In this document: positions 15,894 through 24,602 of the stretch, one piece after another | How positions within the stretch are numbered: the first letter of the stretch is position 1 | Layout: every line of letters begins with the position of its first letter | Source: SHAN690 sp023262195 | Lineage (GTDB): Bacteria > Bacteroidota > Bacteroidia > Flavobacteriales_G > Salibacteraceae | Assembly (NCBI GenBank): GCA_038142005.1 | Contig: JAYQJE010000001.1 | Location: forward strand, 806,001 to 870,000 | Length of the DNA: 64,000 bases | Direction of reading: 5' to 3' | Notes under the pieces: generated by a model | What the model was told of the DNA's origin: nothing | Database searches by the model: none | Seen by the model: only the letters and a program-made list of their open reading frames with translations | Program-made: the position numbers and the translations under genes

Positions 15894-16741
15894 ATGGTGC
15901 AGGTAATTAAAAAAAACAATCAATTACAAGACGTATTGATTGATAAAAGGGTAGGTTTTGTGCCGACTATGGGCGCGCTACACGAGGGCCATATGTCGCT
16001 AGTGGAGGAAAGCGCGAAGCGAGGGTTATTTACTGTGGTCAGCATATTTGTGAATCCAACGCAATTCAATAACAAAGAAGATTTTGAACTTTATCCTACA
16101 CACCTGGAAAGGGATGTAGCAATGCTCGAAAAAAACAGGGTGTGACATAATTTATACCCCTCAGAAAGATCAGATATACCCTGAGGATTTGGTGATGGAA
16201 GTATACGATCACGAGTTTTACCCTGTTGAGTCCGTGTTGGAGGGGAAACACCGTCCTGGACATTTCAAGGGGTGGCACAAGTGGTTCATCGCTTATTTGA
16301 GATTGTCAAACCTCAGTATGCTTTCTTCGGTGAAAAAGACTATCAACAGCTGGCTATTATTCGGCTCTTGTGTAAAAAGCTCAGTTTGCCGATTGAAATT
16401 ATTGGAATGCCTACCATCAGAGAAAAAATGGTCTAGCCATGAGCTCTAGAAATGAACGACTAAGCGAGGCTCAAAAAGAGAAAGCCACCTTACTTTATAA
16501 ATCATTGTGCTATGCAGCTGAAAGCTTTGCAACCAAACAACCGCAGGAAATCAAAGATTCTATAGAGAAGCATTTTTCCTCAGACGATGAGTGGGAATTG
16601 GAATATTTTGAAATGGTGAATCCAGACACATTCGAAACGATTGATTCTAATGCTACAAAGCACGCGAGAGCCCTGGTTGCAGCAACGCTGGGCAAAGTGA
16701 GACTAATTGACAATATGAAAGTCACTTCTCATGAAGTCTAA
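15894..16741 (+). CDS. panC: Pantoate-beta-alanine ligase, three frameshifts
   Basis: Condenses pantoate and beta-alanine with ATP to pantothenate (CoA pathway). The start ATG 15894 (MVQVIKKNNQLQDVL) is chosen because upstream codons do not resemble the family. Motifs: GFVPTMGALHEGHMSLVEES (HxGH), VVSIFVNPTQF, then in other frames YPVESVLEGKHRPGHFKGV, AFFGEKDYQQLAIIRLL and finally SSRNERLSEAQKEKATLLY. Breaks fall near 16143, 16270 and 16430, all in a gene normally intact; total length then matches the usual 280 or so residues. It is followed, with an 11-base overlap, by a small membrane protein. panD is not adjacent. Confidence 0.85.
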
Positions 16742-16985
16742 CATAGCCCATTTAGTTCATGCCTTAGCGGGTGCAGTTTTTGTTGTCGCACTGTTTCACT
16801 ATTATGTATTTGACTTGAGTGTTACGTGGTTATCCTTTGTTCCTACCTTGTTGATTGTGCCCTTTTTAGTGGTCTATTTGTTTGGAAGAAAAAACCTAGG
16901 CACTGACCGCAAAACACTTTCTGTTACAGCTTTAATAGCCATGCTTCTCACTGTGGCAGCTGGTTTGATCATAAAATTTCTTTAA
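16731..16985 (+). CDS. Small three-helix membrane protein
   Basis: 84 residues, almost entirely hydrophobic: helices around LVHALAGAVFVVALFHYYVF, WLSFVPTLLIVPFLVVYLFG and VTALIAMLLTVAAGLIIKFL, with a short basic loop (RKNLGTDRK). It overlaps the end of panC in another frame (ATG within CATGAAGTCTAA), so it is probably co-transcribed and coupled. No family recognised. Confidence 0.5.
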   Translation: MKSNIAHLVHALAGAVFVVALFHYYVFDLSVTWLSFVPTLLIVPFLVVYLFGRKNLGTDRKTLSVTALIAMLLTVAAGLIIKFL

Positions 16986-17040
16986 AAATTATCGGGTAAT
17001 TATAAGATGACGAATTTCGCCCCGCGAATTTCGATAGCCC

Positions 17041-17700
17041 ATGCAAGAAAAGCTCTCAGCCATATCCGATCAATTTGAGCGATTTAGAAATGAAGGCAAG
17101 ACCTTCTTTGCTTCTTCTTCATTTCAAACGCATAGTTTGCCCATGCTGCATATAATCGGGAAGGTCGCACCTGAAACACCGATATATTTTATTCAAACAG
17201 GATTTCACTTTCCCGAAACGTTGGCATTTCGAGATGAGGTGGCCATAGCATTTGGGCTAAATGTCTTAAACGTAGAGTCACATGTGCCGAAAGTTCAACA
17301 GAAGAATAATATTGGCAACTTCTACTTTACCTCGGACTCAGACTACTGCTGCTTTTTAAATAAAACACAACCAATGCAGCCGTTGCTTGAACGTTTCGAT
17401 GTATGGATTAACGGTGTGCGGGCCGATCAAAATGCCAATCGCAAACAATTGAAATCTATAGAGCGTACGCCCCAAGGTGGGATTCGATTTCACCCCATGC
17501 TCAGTTGGACTAAGCAAGAGATATGGAAATATATCTCGGAGCATAACCTACCAAGACATCCGCTTGATGCGCAGGGTTATTCAAGTATCGGGTGTGAGCC
17601 CTGCACTGTAAAGCCAAGTTTATCAGATGATCGAGGTGGCCGATGGCTTGGGCAAAGCAAAACAGAGTGCGGACTGCACACAGAACTTGTAAGTAAATAA
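17041..17700 (+). CDS. cysH: Phosphoadenylyl/adenylyl-sulfate reductase
   Basis: 219 residues. It reduces activated sulfate (APS or PAPS) to sulfite with thioredoxin, in assimilatory sulfate reduction. The PP-loop-type region is FFASSSFQTHSLPMLHIIG; DYCCFLNKTQPMQPLL and IGCEPCTVKP provide the paired Cys that ligate a 4Fe-4S cluster, and KTECGLH near the C-terminus carries the catalytic Cys. The presence of the CC...CxxC set indicates the iron-sulfur (APS-type) branch. No other sulfate genes are in the window. It sits three bases before an SDR gene. Start ATG 17041 gives a family-like N-terminus. Confidence 0.88.
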   Translation: MQEKLSAISDQFERFRNEGKTFFASSSFQTHSLPMLHIIGKVAPETPIYFIQTGFHFPETLAFRDEVAIAFGLNVLNVESHVPKVQQKNNIGNFYFTSDSDYCCFLNKTQPMQPLLERFDVWINGVRADQNANRKQLKSIERTPQGGIRFHPMLSWTKQEIWKYISEHNLPRHPLDAQGYSSIGCEPCTVKPSLSDDRGGRWLGQSKTECGLHTELVSK

Positions 17701-17702
17701 CT

Positions 17703-18600
17703 ATGAAAGTGTTAATCACTGGAGGTGCGGGATATATCGGCACCACTTTATGTGAATTATTGATGAATCGTGCGGAGATTGAAGAGATTGTGGTGTATGA
17801 TAATTTGAGCAGACACAATTACAACCTCTTTATTGGTACCAGCAAACTCAATGCGAAGCTGTCATTCATTGAAGGCGATATTCTTGATAGTCGCAAGCTG
17901 CGAAGAGCCATGACAGATGCAGATGCCGTGATTCACTTGGCGGCAAAGGTGACTACACCATTTGCAGATCAGGATGCGCATTTATTTGAACAGGTGAATC
18001 ATTGGGGAACCGCAGAGGTGACTTATGCAGTAGAAGAGTCAAATGTGCATAAGTTGATATACATAAGCAGTGTTTCTGTTTACGGCTCTGGTGAGTCCAT
18101 CAAAGACGTGAATTCGAATCTTAACCCGAAAACATTTTATGGCATTTCAAAGATGCGGGGAGGAACACGTAACCCGACTGTCAAATAAACTCAGTACGCA
18201 TGTGATTCGTTGTGGAAACGTCTATGGCTATAATAGGAGTATGCGTTTTGATGCGGTCATCAACAAGTTTTTATTTGAAGCGAATTTTCATTCAAAGATT
18301 AATATTCATGGTGATGGGCAGCAGTATAGACCATTTGTGCACATTGAATATGCCTGTGAACAAATTTTAGATACGCTTTTTGATTCAGACGCACCATCAT
18401 TGTCAAATCTGGTTGAGCATAACTATAGCATTAACGATGTGGTCGAGGTTATTCAAGAGCTTTATCCAGAGCTTCAAATGATTTTCATCAACAACAACAT
18501 GCGGTTGAGAGAGTTGAAGGTTGAAACGAATCAAGATGCTGCAGACCTTGCGATTCTAAAAGATCGGCTGAAGAATTTTAAACAGGCCTTTACCTTTTAA
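17703..18600 (+). CDS. NAD-dependent epimerase/dehydratase (extended SDR), one frameshift
   Basis: About 298 residues once joined across a break near 18160 (GGGGAGGAACACG). N-terminal NAD site MKVLITGGAGYIGTTLCELL, then VIHLAAKVTTP, catalytic SSVSVYGSG and YGISK (Tyr and Lys), then VIRCGNVYGYNRSMRFDAVI in the second frame. This is the extended-SDR family that modifies nucleotide sugars (epimerases, dehydratases); the exact substrate cannot be told. The context, after cysH and before a convergent quinone reductase, is not informative. The sequence runs to within one base of the convergent gene. Confidence 0.75.
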
Positions 18601-19623
18601 TTACCACTTCACAACCACTTTGCCAATAGACTTCCTACCCTCTAATCGCTGGTGTGCTTTGTCTATTTCAGTGGCGCTGTGAATGGAGTCAACCTTAGGT
18701 TTTAACACCCCTTTTTGGTAGTGGTCATATACCTCTTTCATACAGGTTTGAAGGTAAGTGGGCTTATTTTCGCCTATTCGAAGCATGTTAACCCCAATCA
18801 CCGATTTGGACTTCATTAATAACCCGATGGGGTGCATAAAACCGAAACCAAAGGCCAATTTGATTTTATCTAAGATACCACCTTTTGAGGTACTCCACTC
18901 ACTTGCTCCGAAGGTGACCATTCTACCTCCAGAGCCGAGCAAAGCATTGGTTTTCTTGTAATTGGAACCTCCAATAGGGTCGAAAGCTACGTCTAGGCGA
19001 TCCTTACCCAAAATTCGCTTGATTTCTGCAGTAAAATCCTGCGTTTTGTAGTTGATGGGATGGTCCACATCGATTTCTTTGAGGTAATCGAGCTTTTCCG
19101 GTGCGCTTGCCGTTCCAAATACTTCACAGCCCTTCATTTTAGCAATTTGAACCAAAGCAGTACCCACACCGCCTGCTGCAGCATGAACCAACACCCGGTC
19201 ACCTTTTTGAAGATTCATCATCATACAGGCCGAATACCAAGCCGTACAATATTGCGTGCCAAGTGCGGTAGCCTCAGCTTCATTGGTGCCGGCCCCAAGT
19301 TTTACTACACCCATAGCTTCCGTAGCACAGTATTCTGCGTACCCTCCAAAGAGTGTAAATCCAAGAACAAGATCATCAATTTCAAATCCATGGACCTCAC
19401 TACCAACCTCAGTGATTTTTCCGACTACTTCATAACCAAGCACACATGGTAATTCAGGGCGATCATTGTAAAGTCCCTTTCGAGCCATAATATCTGCGTA
19501 GTTCAACCCAAAGTGAGAAACCTTAATCATCACTTGTGTGGGGCTGCAAATGGGCATATCAACGTCTTGAAATTCAAACGCCTCACTCGGTGCGCCATCC
19601 CTAACTAAAACGATTGCTTTCAT
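18601..19623 (-). CDS. Zinc-independent MDR oxidoreductase (quinone reductase / VAT-1-like)
   Basis: 340 residues of the medium-chain dehydrogenase superfamily. GroES-like N-terminus (SHFGLNYADIMARKGLYNDR, PELPCVLGYEVVGKITEVGS), nucleotide site VLVHAAAGGVGTALVQIAKM, and the tail GRKSIGKVVVKW. The catalytic-zinc ligands of alcohol dehydrogenases are missing, as in quinone reductases and VAT-1-like proteins. It reduces quinones or enones with NADPH; the natural substrate is unknown. The ATG overlaps the stop of rsmI (ATGA), so it is the last gene of the minus-strand block coming from the epimerase-CBS gene. Confidence 0.8.
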   Translation of the reverse strand: MKAIVLVRDGAPSEAFEFQDVDMPICSPTQVMIKVSHFGLNYADIMARKGLYNDRPELPCVLGYEVVGKITEVGSEVHGFEIDDLVLGFTLFGGYAEYCATEAMGVVKLGAGTNEAEATALGTQYCTAWYSACMMMNLQKGDRVLVHAAAGGVGTALVQIAKMKGCEVFGTASAPEKLDYLKEIDVDHPINYKTQDFTAEIKRILGKDRLDVAFDPIGGSNYKKTNALLGSGGRMVTFGASEWSTSKGGILDKIKLAFGFGFMHPIGLLMKSKSVIGVNMLRIGENKPTYLQTCMKEVYDHYQKGVLKPKVDSIHSATEIDKAHQRLEGRKSIGKVVVKW

Positions 19624-20317
19624 GGTTTTTGTCTTTTATCATATTGACTTTGGCCCTCGATCACAAGCACAATTTCACCCTTATAGGGTGAAGCCTCACA
19701 TTCCATTGCAAGCTCAAGCAACGTACCTCGATGATATGTTTCGTGAAGTTTAGAAATTTCCCTTACCACACAGGCTAATCGATCTTCTCCGAAAGTGCTT
19801 TTTGCTTCGTTTAGTGCTTTTAAAATACGGTGCGGAGATTCGTAGAGCACCATTGTTTTGGGTTCGTCCGCTAGTGTTGTCCAGAAAGTTTGACGCCCCT
19901 TTTTTGAGGTGGAAAACCGAGGTAGATATATTTCTCAGAAGAGAATCCTGAACCCACAAGTGCGGGTATCAGGGCTGTTGCACCTGGCAGAACCTCTACC
20001 TTAACGCCCGAGTCAATACAAGACCTTACCAGCAGATACCCAGGGTCACTGATTCCTGGAGTTCCCGCATCGCTAACCAATGCATAATGCTTGCCTGCAC
20101 TAATCTCTGAGACAATTCGGTCAAGCACTTTGTGCTCGTTGTGTTGATGAAATGATTGAAGCCTATTTGAAATGCCATGGTGCGAAAGGAGTTTGCCTGT
20201 ATGTCGTGTGTCTTCGCATAAGATGCAATCAACTTCTCTTAGTGTGTTTATAGCCCGAATGGTAACATCATCGAGGTTGCCTATTGGTGTTGGTACAAGC
20301 GAAATTTTACCCCCCAT
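19620..20317 (-). CDS. rsmI: 16S rRNA (cytidine-1402-2'-O)-methyltransferase, one frameshift
   Basis: Methylates C1402 of 16S rRNA with SAM. Start ATG 20317 gives MGGKISLVPTPIGNLDDVTI, the family N-terminus; then CEDTRHTGKLLSHHGI, ALVSDAGTPGISDPGYLLVR and LPGATALIPALVGSGF. The frame breaks near 19890 at CCCCTTTTTT, and the next frame continues with TMVLYESPHRILKALNEAK, GEDRLACVVREISKLHE and a C-terminal KGEIVLVIEG. Combined length about 232 residues, normal. TGATG overlap with the upstream KdsC-like gene, ATGA overlap with the downstream reductase. Confidence 0.87.
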
Positions 20318-20961
20318 CACAAAATGCTTTTCAATGGAGGAAGGTAACGAGTAAATTCTCTCACACAGCCTTTTCCACCAGCGGATTCGAGCACAAAACT
20401 TGCTGCCGCTTTTATTGGGTTCGTAGCATCGGCCGGACATGCGGCAATGGCAACTTTTTCAAACATTTTCAGATCGTTGATATCGTCACCGATATATCCT
20501 GTTTGATCCCAGTCTAAATCCATATCGGCCAGCCAGCGCTCAGCACCTACTTGTTTAGAATCGCCTCCGACATACACGCGCTTTATGCCAAACATATCTG
20601 CTCGGTGCTGTATTATCGCCTTATTTACACCTGATGAAATGATGCCAAATTCATATCCATGATTCATGGCTGTTTTGATGGCCATACCATCTTTTGTATC
20701 GAAGCGTTTGAATTCCGCGCCATCTTCCGTGTAAAACATACCTCCTTCGGTGAGCACTCCATCCACATCTAAGAAAATGAACTTGATTTCAGTCCAAGGC
20801 AGCTCCAGTGCTGAAAGGTTGAATTGAATCAAATTTTGCCAAGAAATGCCCGTGTATTCGGCTAATGCTGATACCTCGGCCATGGTGGGGTCATCGCTGA
20901 TGATCTGCTGAATTTCTGGATCGCTCTCCATGAGATATTCAATATTCCGTTGGAGAATCAT
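20317..20961 (-). CDS. KDO-8-phosphate phosphatase-like HAD protein
   Basis: 214 residues: an N-terminal helical extension of about 55 residues, then a HAD type III core with IKFIFLDVDGVLTEGGMFYT (Asp nucleophile and acid), FGIISSGVNKAII (Ser), a Lys in the GGDSKQVGAERW area, and TGYIGDDINDLKMFEKV (metal Asp). This is the YrbI/KdsC family, which dephosphorylates KDO 8-phosphate in LPS synthesis. The N-terminal extension is longer than in E. coli KdsC. Directly downstream of DAHP synthase, an enzyme homologous to KDO8P synthase, so sugar-acid phosphate chemistry clusters here. Confidence 0.8.
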   Translation of the reverse strand: MILQRNIEYLMESDPEIQQIISDDPTMAEVSALAEYTGISWQNLIQFNLSALELPWTEIKFIFLDVDGVLTEGGMFYTEDGAEFKRFDTKDGMAIKTAMNHGYEFGIISSGVNKAIIQHRADMFGIKRVYVGGDSKQVGAERWLADMDLDWDQTGYIGDDINDLKMFEKVAIAACPADATNPIKAAASFVLESAGGKGCVREFTRYLPPLKSIL

Positions 20962-21959
20962 TAAACGATATTTCTGCCCACGGCTTTTGCCACAGGTGTT
21001 ATTGCCGTTAAAAGTTCGGAAAATTGATCGTGATAAAGCTGTTGAGCAGCATCACTTTTGGCTACCGATGGGTCGGGGTGTACTTCAACCAACAACCCAT
21101 CTATCCCCATAGCAACACAAGCTTTTGATAAATCAGAGATGCCATAACGATAGCCGAGTGCGTGAGATGGATCTAAAATTATCGGTAGATTGGTGTATTC
21201 TTTTAACCACGCCACTCCACATAAATCCAGCGTAAACCTCGTTTTAGTTTCAAAGGTTCGTATTCCACGCTCGCACAGCATCACATTTGGATTACCACCG
21301 GATAGCACAAACTCAGCCGCTTGCGCAAATTCTTGCAAGGTGGTTCCAAATCCTCTTTTAATCAAAACCGGTTTTGTGGTTTTGGCGCAAGCTCGCAGAA
21401 TGCCATGATCATACATGCTCTTGGCGCCAACTTGAATGACGTCTGCATGCTCAATTACTTCATTTACATGGGTGGCATCGCGCACTTCGCTTACGATGGT
21501 GAAGCCAAATTCTTCACGCATTTTAGCCAGCAGCTTCAACCCTTCCAAACCCAAACCTTGAAAAGAGTACGGAGATGTACGGGGTTTGTAGCAACCGCCA
21601 CGAAGCGCGGTTATTCCCAATGACTTCATAAAATTGGCACTCTCGCGAATCTGGTTTTCAGACTCTACGGAACATGGACCTGCAATCACGATGGTATTGT
21701 TGGCAGACCCACCGATGGTCACCTCACCTAAAGCCACTTCTCGGGTCTGATTTAGATAGGCTCGACTACCCAACTGCAGATCGCTCGACATAGGCCAGAA
21801 TTTATCTATAATTACATCAAATCCACTCGGTGGATTCTGCATTTTTGATGGGGTAACCAAAATGTAGCGCTCATCTTTTTGGAAAAGAACGGATTGGGTT
21901 GCTTTTGCAAGCTGTTGAACCCTATCAATGTTGGCGCTTTCCTTTGTATGTATAATCAT
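20961..21959 (-). CDS. aroF: 3-deoxy-7-phosphoheptulonate (DAHP) synthase
   Basis: 332 residues. First step of aromatic amino acid synthesis: erythrose 4-phosphate plus PEP. The N-terminal ferredoxin-like domain (about 1-70: MIIHTKESANIDRVQQLAKA ... PSGFDVIIDKF) precedes the type I-beta barrel: NTIVIAGPCSVESENQIRES, ALRGGCYKPRTSPYSFQGLG, VLIKRGFGTTLQEFAQAAEF, LPIILDPSHALGYRYGISDL and DGLLVEVHPDP. The N-terminal domain suggests allosteric feedback as in Thermotoga-type enzymes. It could in principle be a KDO8P synthase relative, but the N-domain and RGGCYKPRTSPYSFQG favour DAHP. It overlaps the upstream epimerase-CBS gene by four bases. Confidence 0.88.
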   Translation of the reverse strand: MIIHTKESANIDRVQQLAKATQSVLFQKDERYILVTPSKMQNPPSGFDVIIDKFWPMSSDLQLGSRAYLNQTREVALGEVTIGGSANNTIVIAGPCSVESENQIRESANFMKSLGITALRGGCYKPRTSPYSFQGLGLEGLKLLAKMREEFGFTIVSEVRDATHVNEVIEHADVIQVGAKSMYDHGILRACAKTTKPVLIKRGFGTTLQEFAQAAEFVLSGGNPNVMLCERGIRTFETKTRFTLDLCGVAWLKEYTNLPIILDPSHALGYRYGISDLSKACVAMGIDGLLVEVHPDPSVAKSDAAQQLYHDQFSELLTAITPVAKAVGRNIV

Positions 21960-22954
21960 AACTCTCCTTTCACAAGGTTTAAGAATGAGACTACTCCTTG
22001 GAGTTGACCATTGCTGGTAACTACTGGAAGATAGTTTATTGGAAAATCAAAATCTTTTAAAAACTTCAGCATGTTGGTCACACTGGTCTCATCCGAGATA
22101 ATAATTGGGTTTGTATTGATCATTTTTTCAAGTGAAATATTGGATGGCGTGTGAACGTTTTTAAGTACTTCACGCCTTAGGTCGGCATTACTCACAATTC
22201 CTATGATCTTATGGTTTTCATCTTCCAATATGGCAAACCCGAGTTTAAAACGGTCAATTGTTTTAAGCACAGTTTCCAAGTCTGCATCTTGTTTTACCAC
22301 AATTGGGCTTTCTTCTCTTGCACGCATAAAATCACCTACGGAATAGTGGCTATCAATATCATACGTTTTAAGATTAAGTAAAGCAGCACCTAGAGGTTGA
22401 TCTTTGAATAGATATGATCCAACGACAGAGGCGTGAACTCCCATGTTGCGAAGTATAAAACTCACTTCGTCATTGACCCCACCATCTACATGGACCTGTT
22501 TTTTGGATATGCCTTCTTGAATTCTCGAATTTTTCGAAAATTGATTTTATTAAATCGGCCACCGCTTTCTCCAGGCGTTGTAGCCATCATCAAAATAAAG
22601 TCATAGTATTCTGCTCCAGCATCAAAAGCGCTCACCGGAGTTGGGGTGATGATGGAAAGTCCCATTTTAGAGTTTAGCCCCCTTTGTACTCATAGCCAAG
22701 ATCTTCATATTGCAATGTCACCAATTCTACTCCGAGAGCATTAATGCGTTCAAAGTATTGTTCGGATTTGAAGTGATCAAATGGAGGTCTATTGGAGTGT
22801 CGCTATACGAACGTATGCTCTCGATATCGTCAAACACGGAAGGGTTGTCTCGACAGTCAATGTGCAAATAATCAATACCGTGTGCATCGAGGTTTGCCAC
22901 GGTTTCGTTAAGGCTACCTTCCTTACTGGAATATACGCTGGCTGAGATTTTCAT
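21956..22954 (-). CDS. Ribulose-phosphate-3-epimerase-like TIM barrel fused to a CBS pair, frameshifted
   Basis: Fragments in successive frames join into about 330 residues: start MKISASVYSSKEGSLNETVA, DAHGIDYLHIDCRDNPSVFD (metal-type Asp), then FKSEQYFERINALGVELVTL, GLSIITPTPVSAFDAGAEYY, ILMMATTPGESGGRFNKI (compare the M-x-V-x-PGFGGQ-x-F loop of RPE), QVHVDGGVND (phosphate loop), then a CBS pair (YSVGDFMRAREESPIVVKQD, IIGIVSNADLRREVL, NPIIISDETSV, QLQGVVSFLNLV). Breaks lie near 22495, 22680 and 22790. The fusion suggests pentose-phosphate epimerase-type chemistry gated by adenine nucleotides. Placed directly upstream of DAHP synthase, which uses erythrose 4-phosphate. Activity is inferred. 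Confidence 0.7.
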
Positions 22955-23047
22955 TCGCGGAGCGAAAGTATTTTATTAGATCGCTCAAAAAGAAATTCTA
23001 TTGTTCAGACAACTTTTATTTCGTTTTCAGCATCTTACCCACCAGTT

Positions 23048-23590
23048 TTGCCACCGATGACAGACCAAGAGTTGATTGAACAGTGTTTGAGCGGCAGTCA
23101 AAGGGCACAACGAGCGTTATTTGATAAGTTTAGTGGGAAGATGATGGCAGTGTGCATGCGCTATGTAGCCGACAGAGAAAGAGCGGCAGATGTGCTGCAA
23201 GATGGATTCGTAAAGGTTTTTAGAAGCCTTGATAAATTTAAAGGAGATGGGAGTTTCGAAGGTTGGATTCGCAGGACCATGGTCAATACAAGCCTAGATT
23301 ACTTGCGAAAAAAGAAACTTGATGAAATTGATGTCGATATCAGCGAAGCCGAATATTTGGCTGGCTCTAGTGACAAGGTAGTTGGTAAATTGAGGGCTGA
23401 AGAATTGATGAAACTCATTGAGGGAATGCCTGCAGGTTATAGAACGGTTTTTAACATGTACGCAATTGAAGGATATTCACACAAAGAAATAGCGGAAGAG
23501 TTGGATGTTACGGAGAGCACCTCCAAAACACAGTTCCGTAAGGCTAGAACTTATCTAATGAACATAATTGGAGAACGAGATAATATCTGA
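23048..23590 (+). CDS. ECF-type RNA polymerase sigma factor
   Basis: About 180 residues; ATG 23057 (MTDQELIEQCLSG) is the likelier start than TTG 23048. Region 2: RALFDKFSGKMMAVCMRYVA, DVLQDGFVKVFRSLDKFKGD, SFEGWIRRTMVNTSLDYLRK. Region 4: MPAGYRTVFNMYAIEGYSHK, EIAEELDVTESTSKTQFRKA. It directs transcription of an unknown envelope or stress regulon. The next gene starts at its stop codon (TGATGG) and encodes a membrane protein that probably acts as its anti-sigma partner. Frame intact. Confidence 0.88.
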   Translation: MPPMTDQELIEQCLSGSQRAQRALFDKFSGKMMAVCMRYVADRERAADVLQDGFVKVFRSLDKFKGDGSFEGWIRRTMVNTSLDYLRKKKLDEIDVDISEAEYLAGSSDKVVGKLRAEELMKLIEGMPAGYRTVFNMYAIEGYSHKEIAEELDVTESTSKTQFRKARTYLMNIIGERDNI

Positions 23591-24600
23591 TGGAAAACAG
23601 TCAGGATCAAATAGTAAAGTTGTTTAAAGAGGGGCTTCAGGGCCATGAAATTCCGGTGAATGAAGGCGTTTGGGCCGGGATTCAGTCTTTTCTTACCGCA
23701 CAGTCTGCTGCCGGTTCCGGTGGGAGTATAGGCTTAATCAAGGCTGCTGCTGTCGTGGGTATTTCTACTGTATCTGTGATTGGAGCGTTAAATGAGGTGA
23801 AGTTGGCTAATCAGGAAGCTAATCAGGAAGTCAATTCGATTGAATTGTTATCAGATCAGGCGGACGAATCAAATTTCAACACTGATGCTGAAGTGACACA
23901 AGCTGAGGAATGGAGCGATGCGAATCAGATGATCGAAAACCAAGCGGAGCAATCATCAAACAATGCTATAGAAACGGAGACCGCCCAGTCGGGGTTAGTT
24001 GTGTCTAACCCTGAATTAGAGTCTAAAGTTGAAGATGGTCTCGCAGAAGAAATTTCAAAAGAGAATTTGGATAATGGTACTTCGAACCAAAGCTTACCTA
24101 AAGTTAAAGATGATTTGCATGTGAATTTTGCTGCAGACAAAGGCGCTGACGCTTTAGCGGAAAAGGAAGAGAATACCGAGCCAGCTGACAAAGAAGTTGA
24201 GGGTCAGGAAGCCAATGTGGCCGATCAAGACGAGACTCCAGCTGAAGACCAAGGTGCGTTCGAAAATGAATTAGAAGAGAGAAAAGAAGAACTGGTGTGC
24301 AGCCTCAAGTTAACACATGATGCCAAAGCATTTATTAGTGCGGATGGCGATGGAACCAACGATTGTTTTGAAGCCGAAGGCGCGGAGGCAGCCACGTCAT
24401 TCCAAATTCAAATCTGGACAAGAACGGGAGACCTATTGTTTGAGTCAAAAGACCCTAGATTTAAGTGGTGCGGCACAGATCGTTTTGGAAATAAGATTGA
24501 CAATCACACGGTATGTTATTACCAAATTGTTGCTACAGATGATCGGGGCTTAGTGTATGAAGCACGAAATGCGAAGGGCTCTATCACCGTATTTCGATAG
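23590..24600 (+). CDS. Membrane protein with CHU_C-like C-terminus, putative anti-sigma partner
   Basis: 336 residues. A short cytoplasmic N-terminus (MENSQDQIVKLFKEGLQGHE, about 1-50) resembles the small anti-sigma head of this phylum; a membrane segment follows (LIKAAAVVGISTVSVIGAL, about 58-76), then about 150 residues of Glu/Asn/Gln-rich linker, then a C-terminal domain (about 240-336: FISADGDGTNDCFEAEGAEA, FQIQIWTRTGDLLFESKD, DRFGNKIDNHTVCYYQIVAT) with the N/D-G-D-G-x-N-D-x-F, I-x-x-R-x-G, F-x-W-x-G pattern of gliding motility-associated C-terminal (CHU_C) domains. Adjacent to and coupled with the sigma gene. The anti-sigma role is inference from position. Confidence 0.7.
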   Translation: MENSQDQIVKLFKEGLQGHEIPVNEGVWAGIQSFLTAQSAAGSGGSIGLIKAAAVVGISTVSVIGALNEVKLANQEANQEVNSIELLSDQADESNFNTDAEVTQAEEWSDANQMIENQAEQSSNNAIETETAQSGLVVSNPELESKVEDGLAEEISKENLDNGTSNQSLPKVKDDLHVNFAADKGADALAEKEENTEPADKEVEGQEANVADQDETPAEDQGAFENELEERKEELVCSLKLTHDAKAFISADGDGTNDCFEAEGAEAATSFQIQIWTRTGDLLFESKDPRFKWCGTDRFGNKIDNHTVCYYQIVATDDRGLVYEARNAKGSITVFR

Positions 24601-24602
24601 CC

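Noticed and set aside
16986..17040. Direct repeat CGAATTTCG before cysH as a regulatory element
   Set aside because: Two nine-base copies in a short AT-rich gap are not enough, without comparison, to claim a site.
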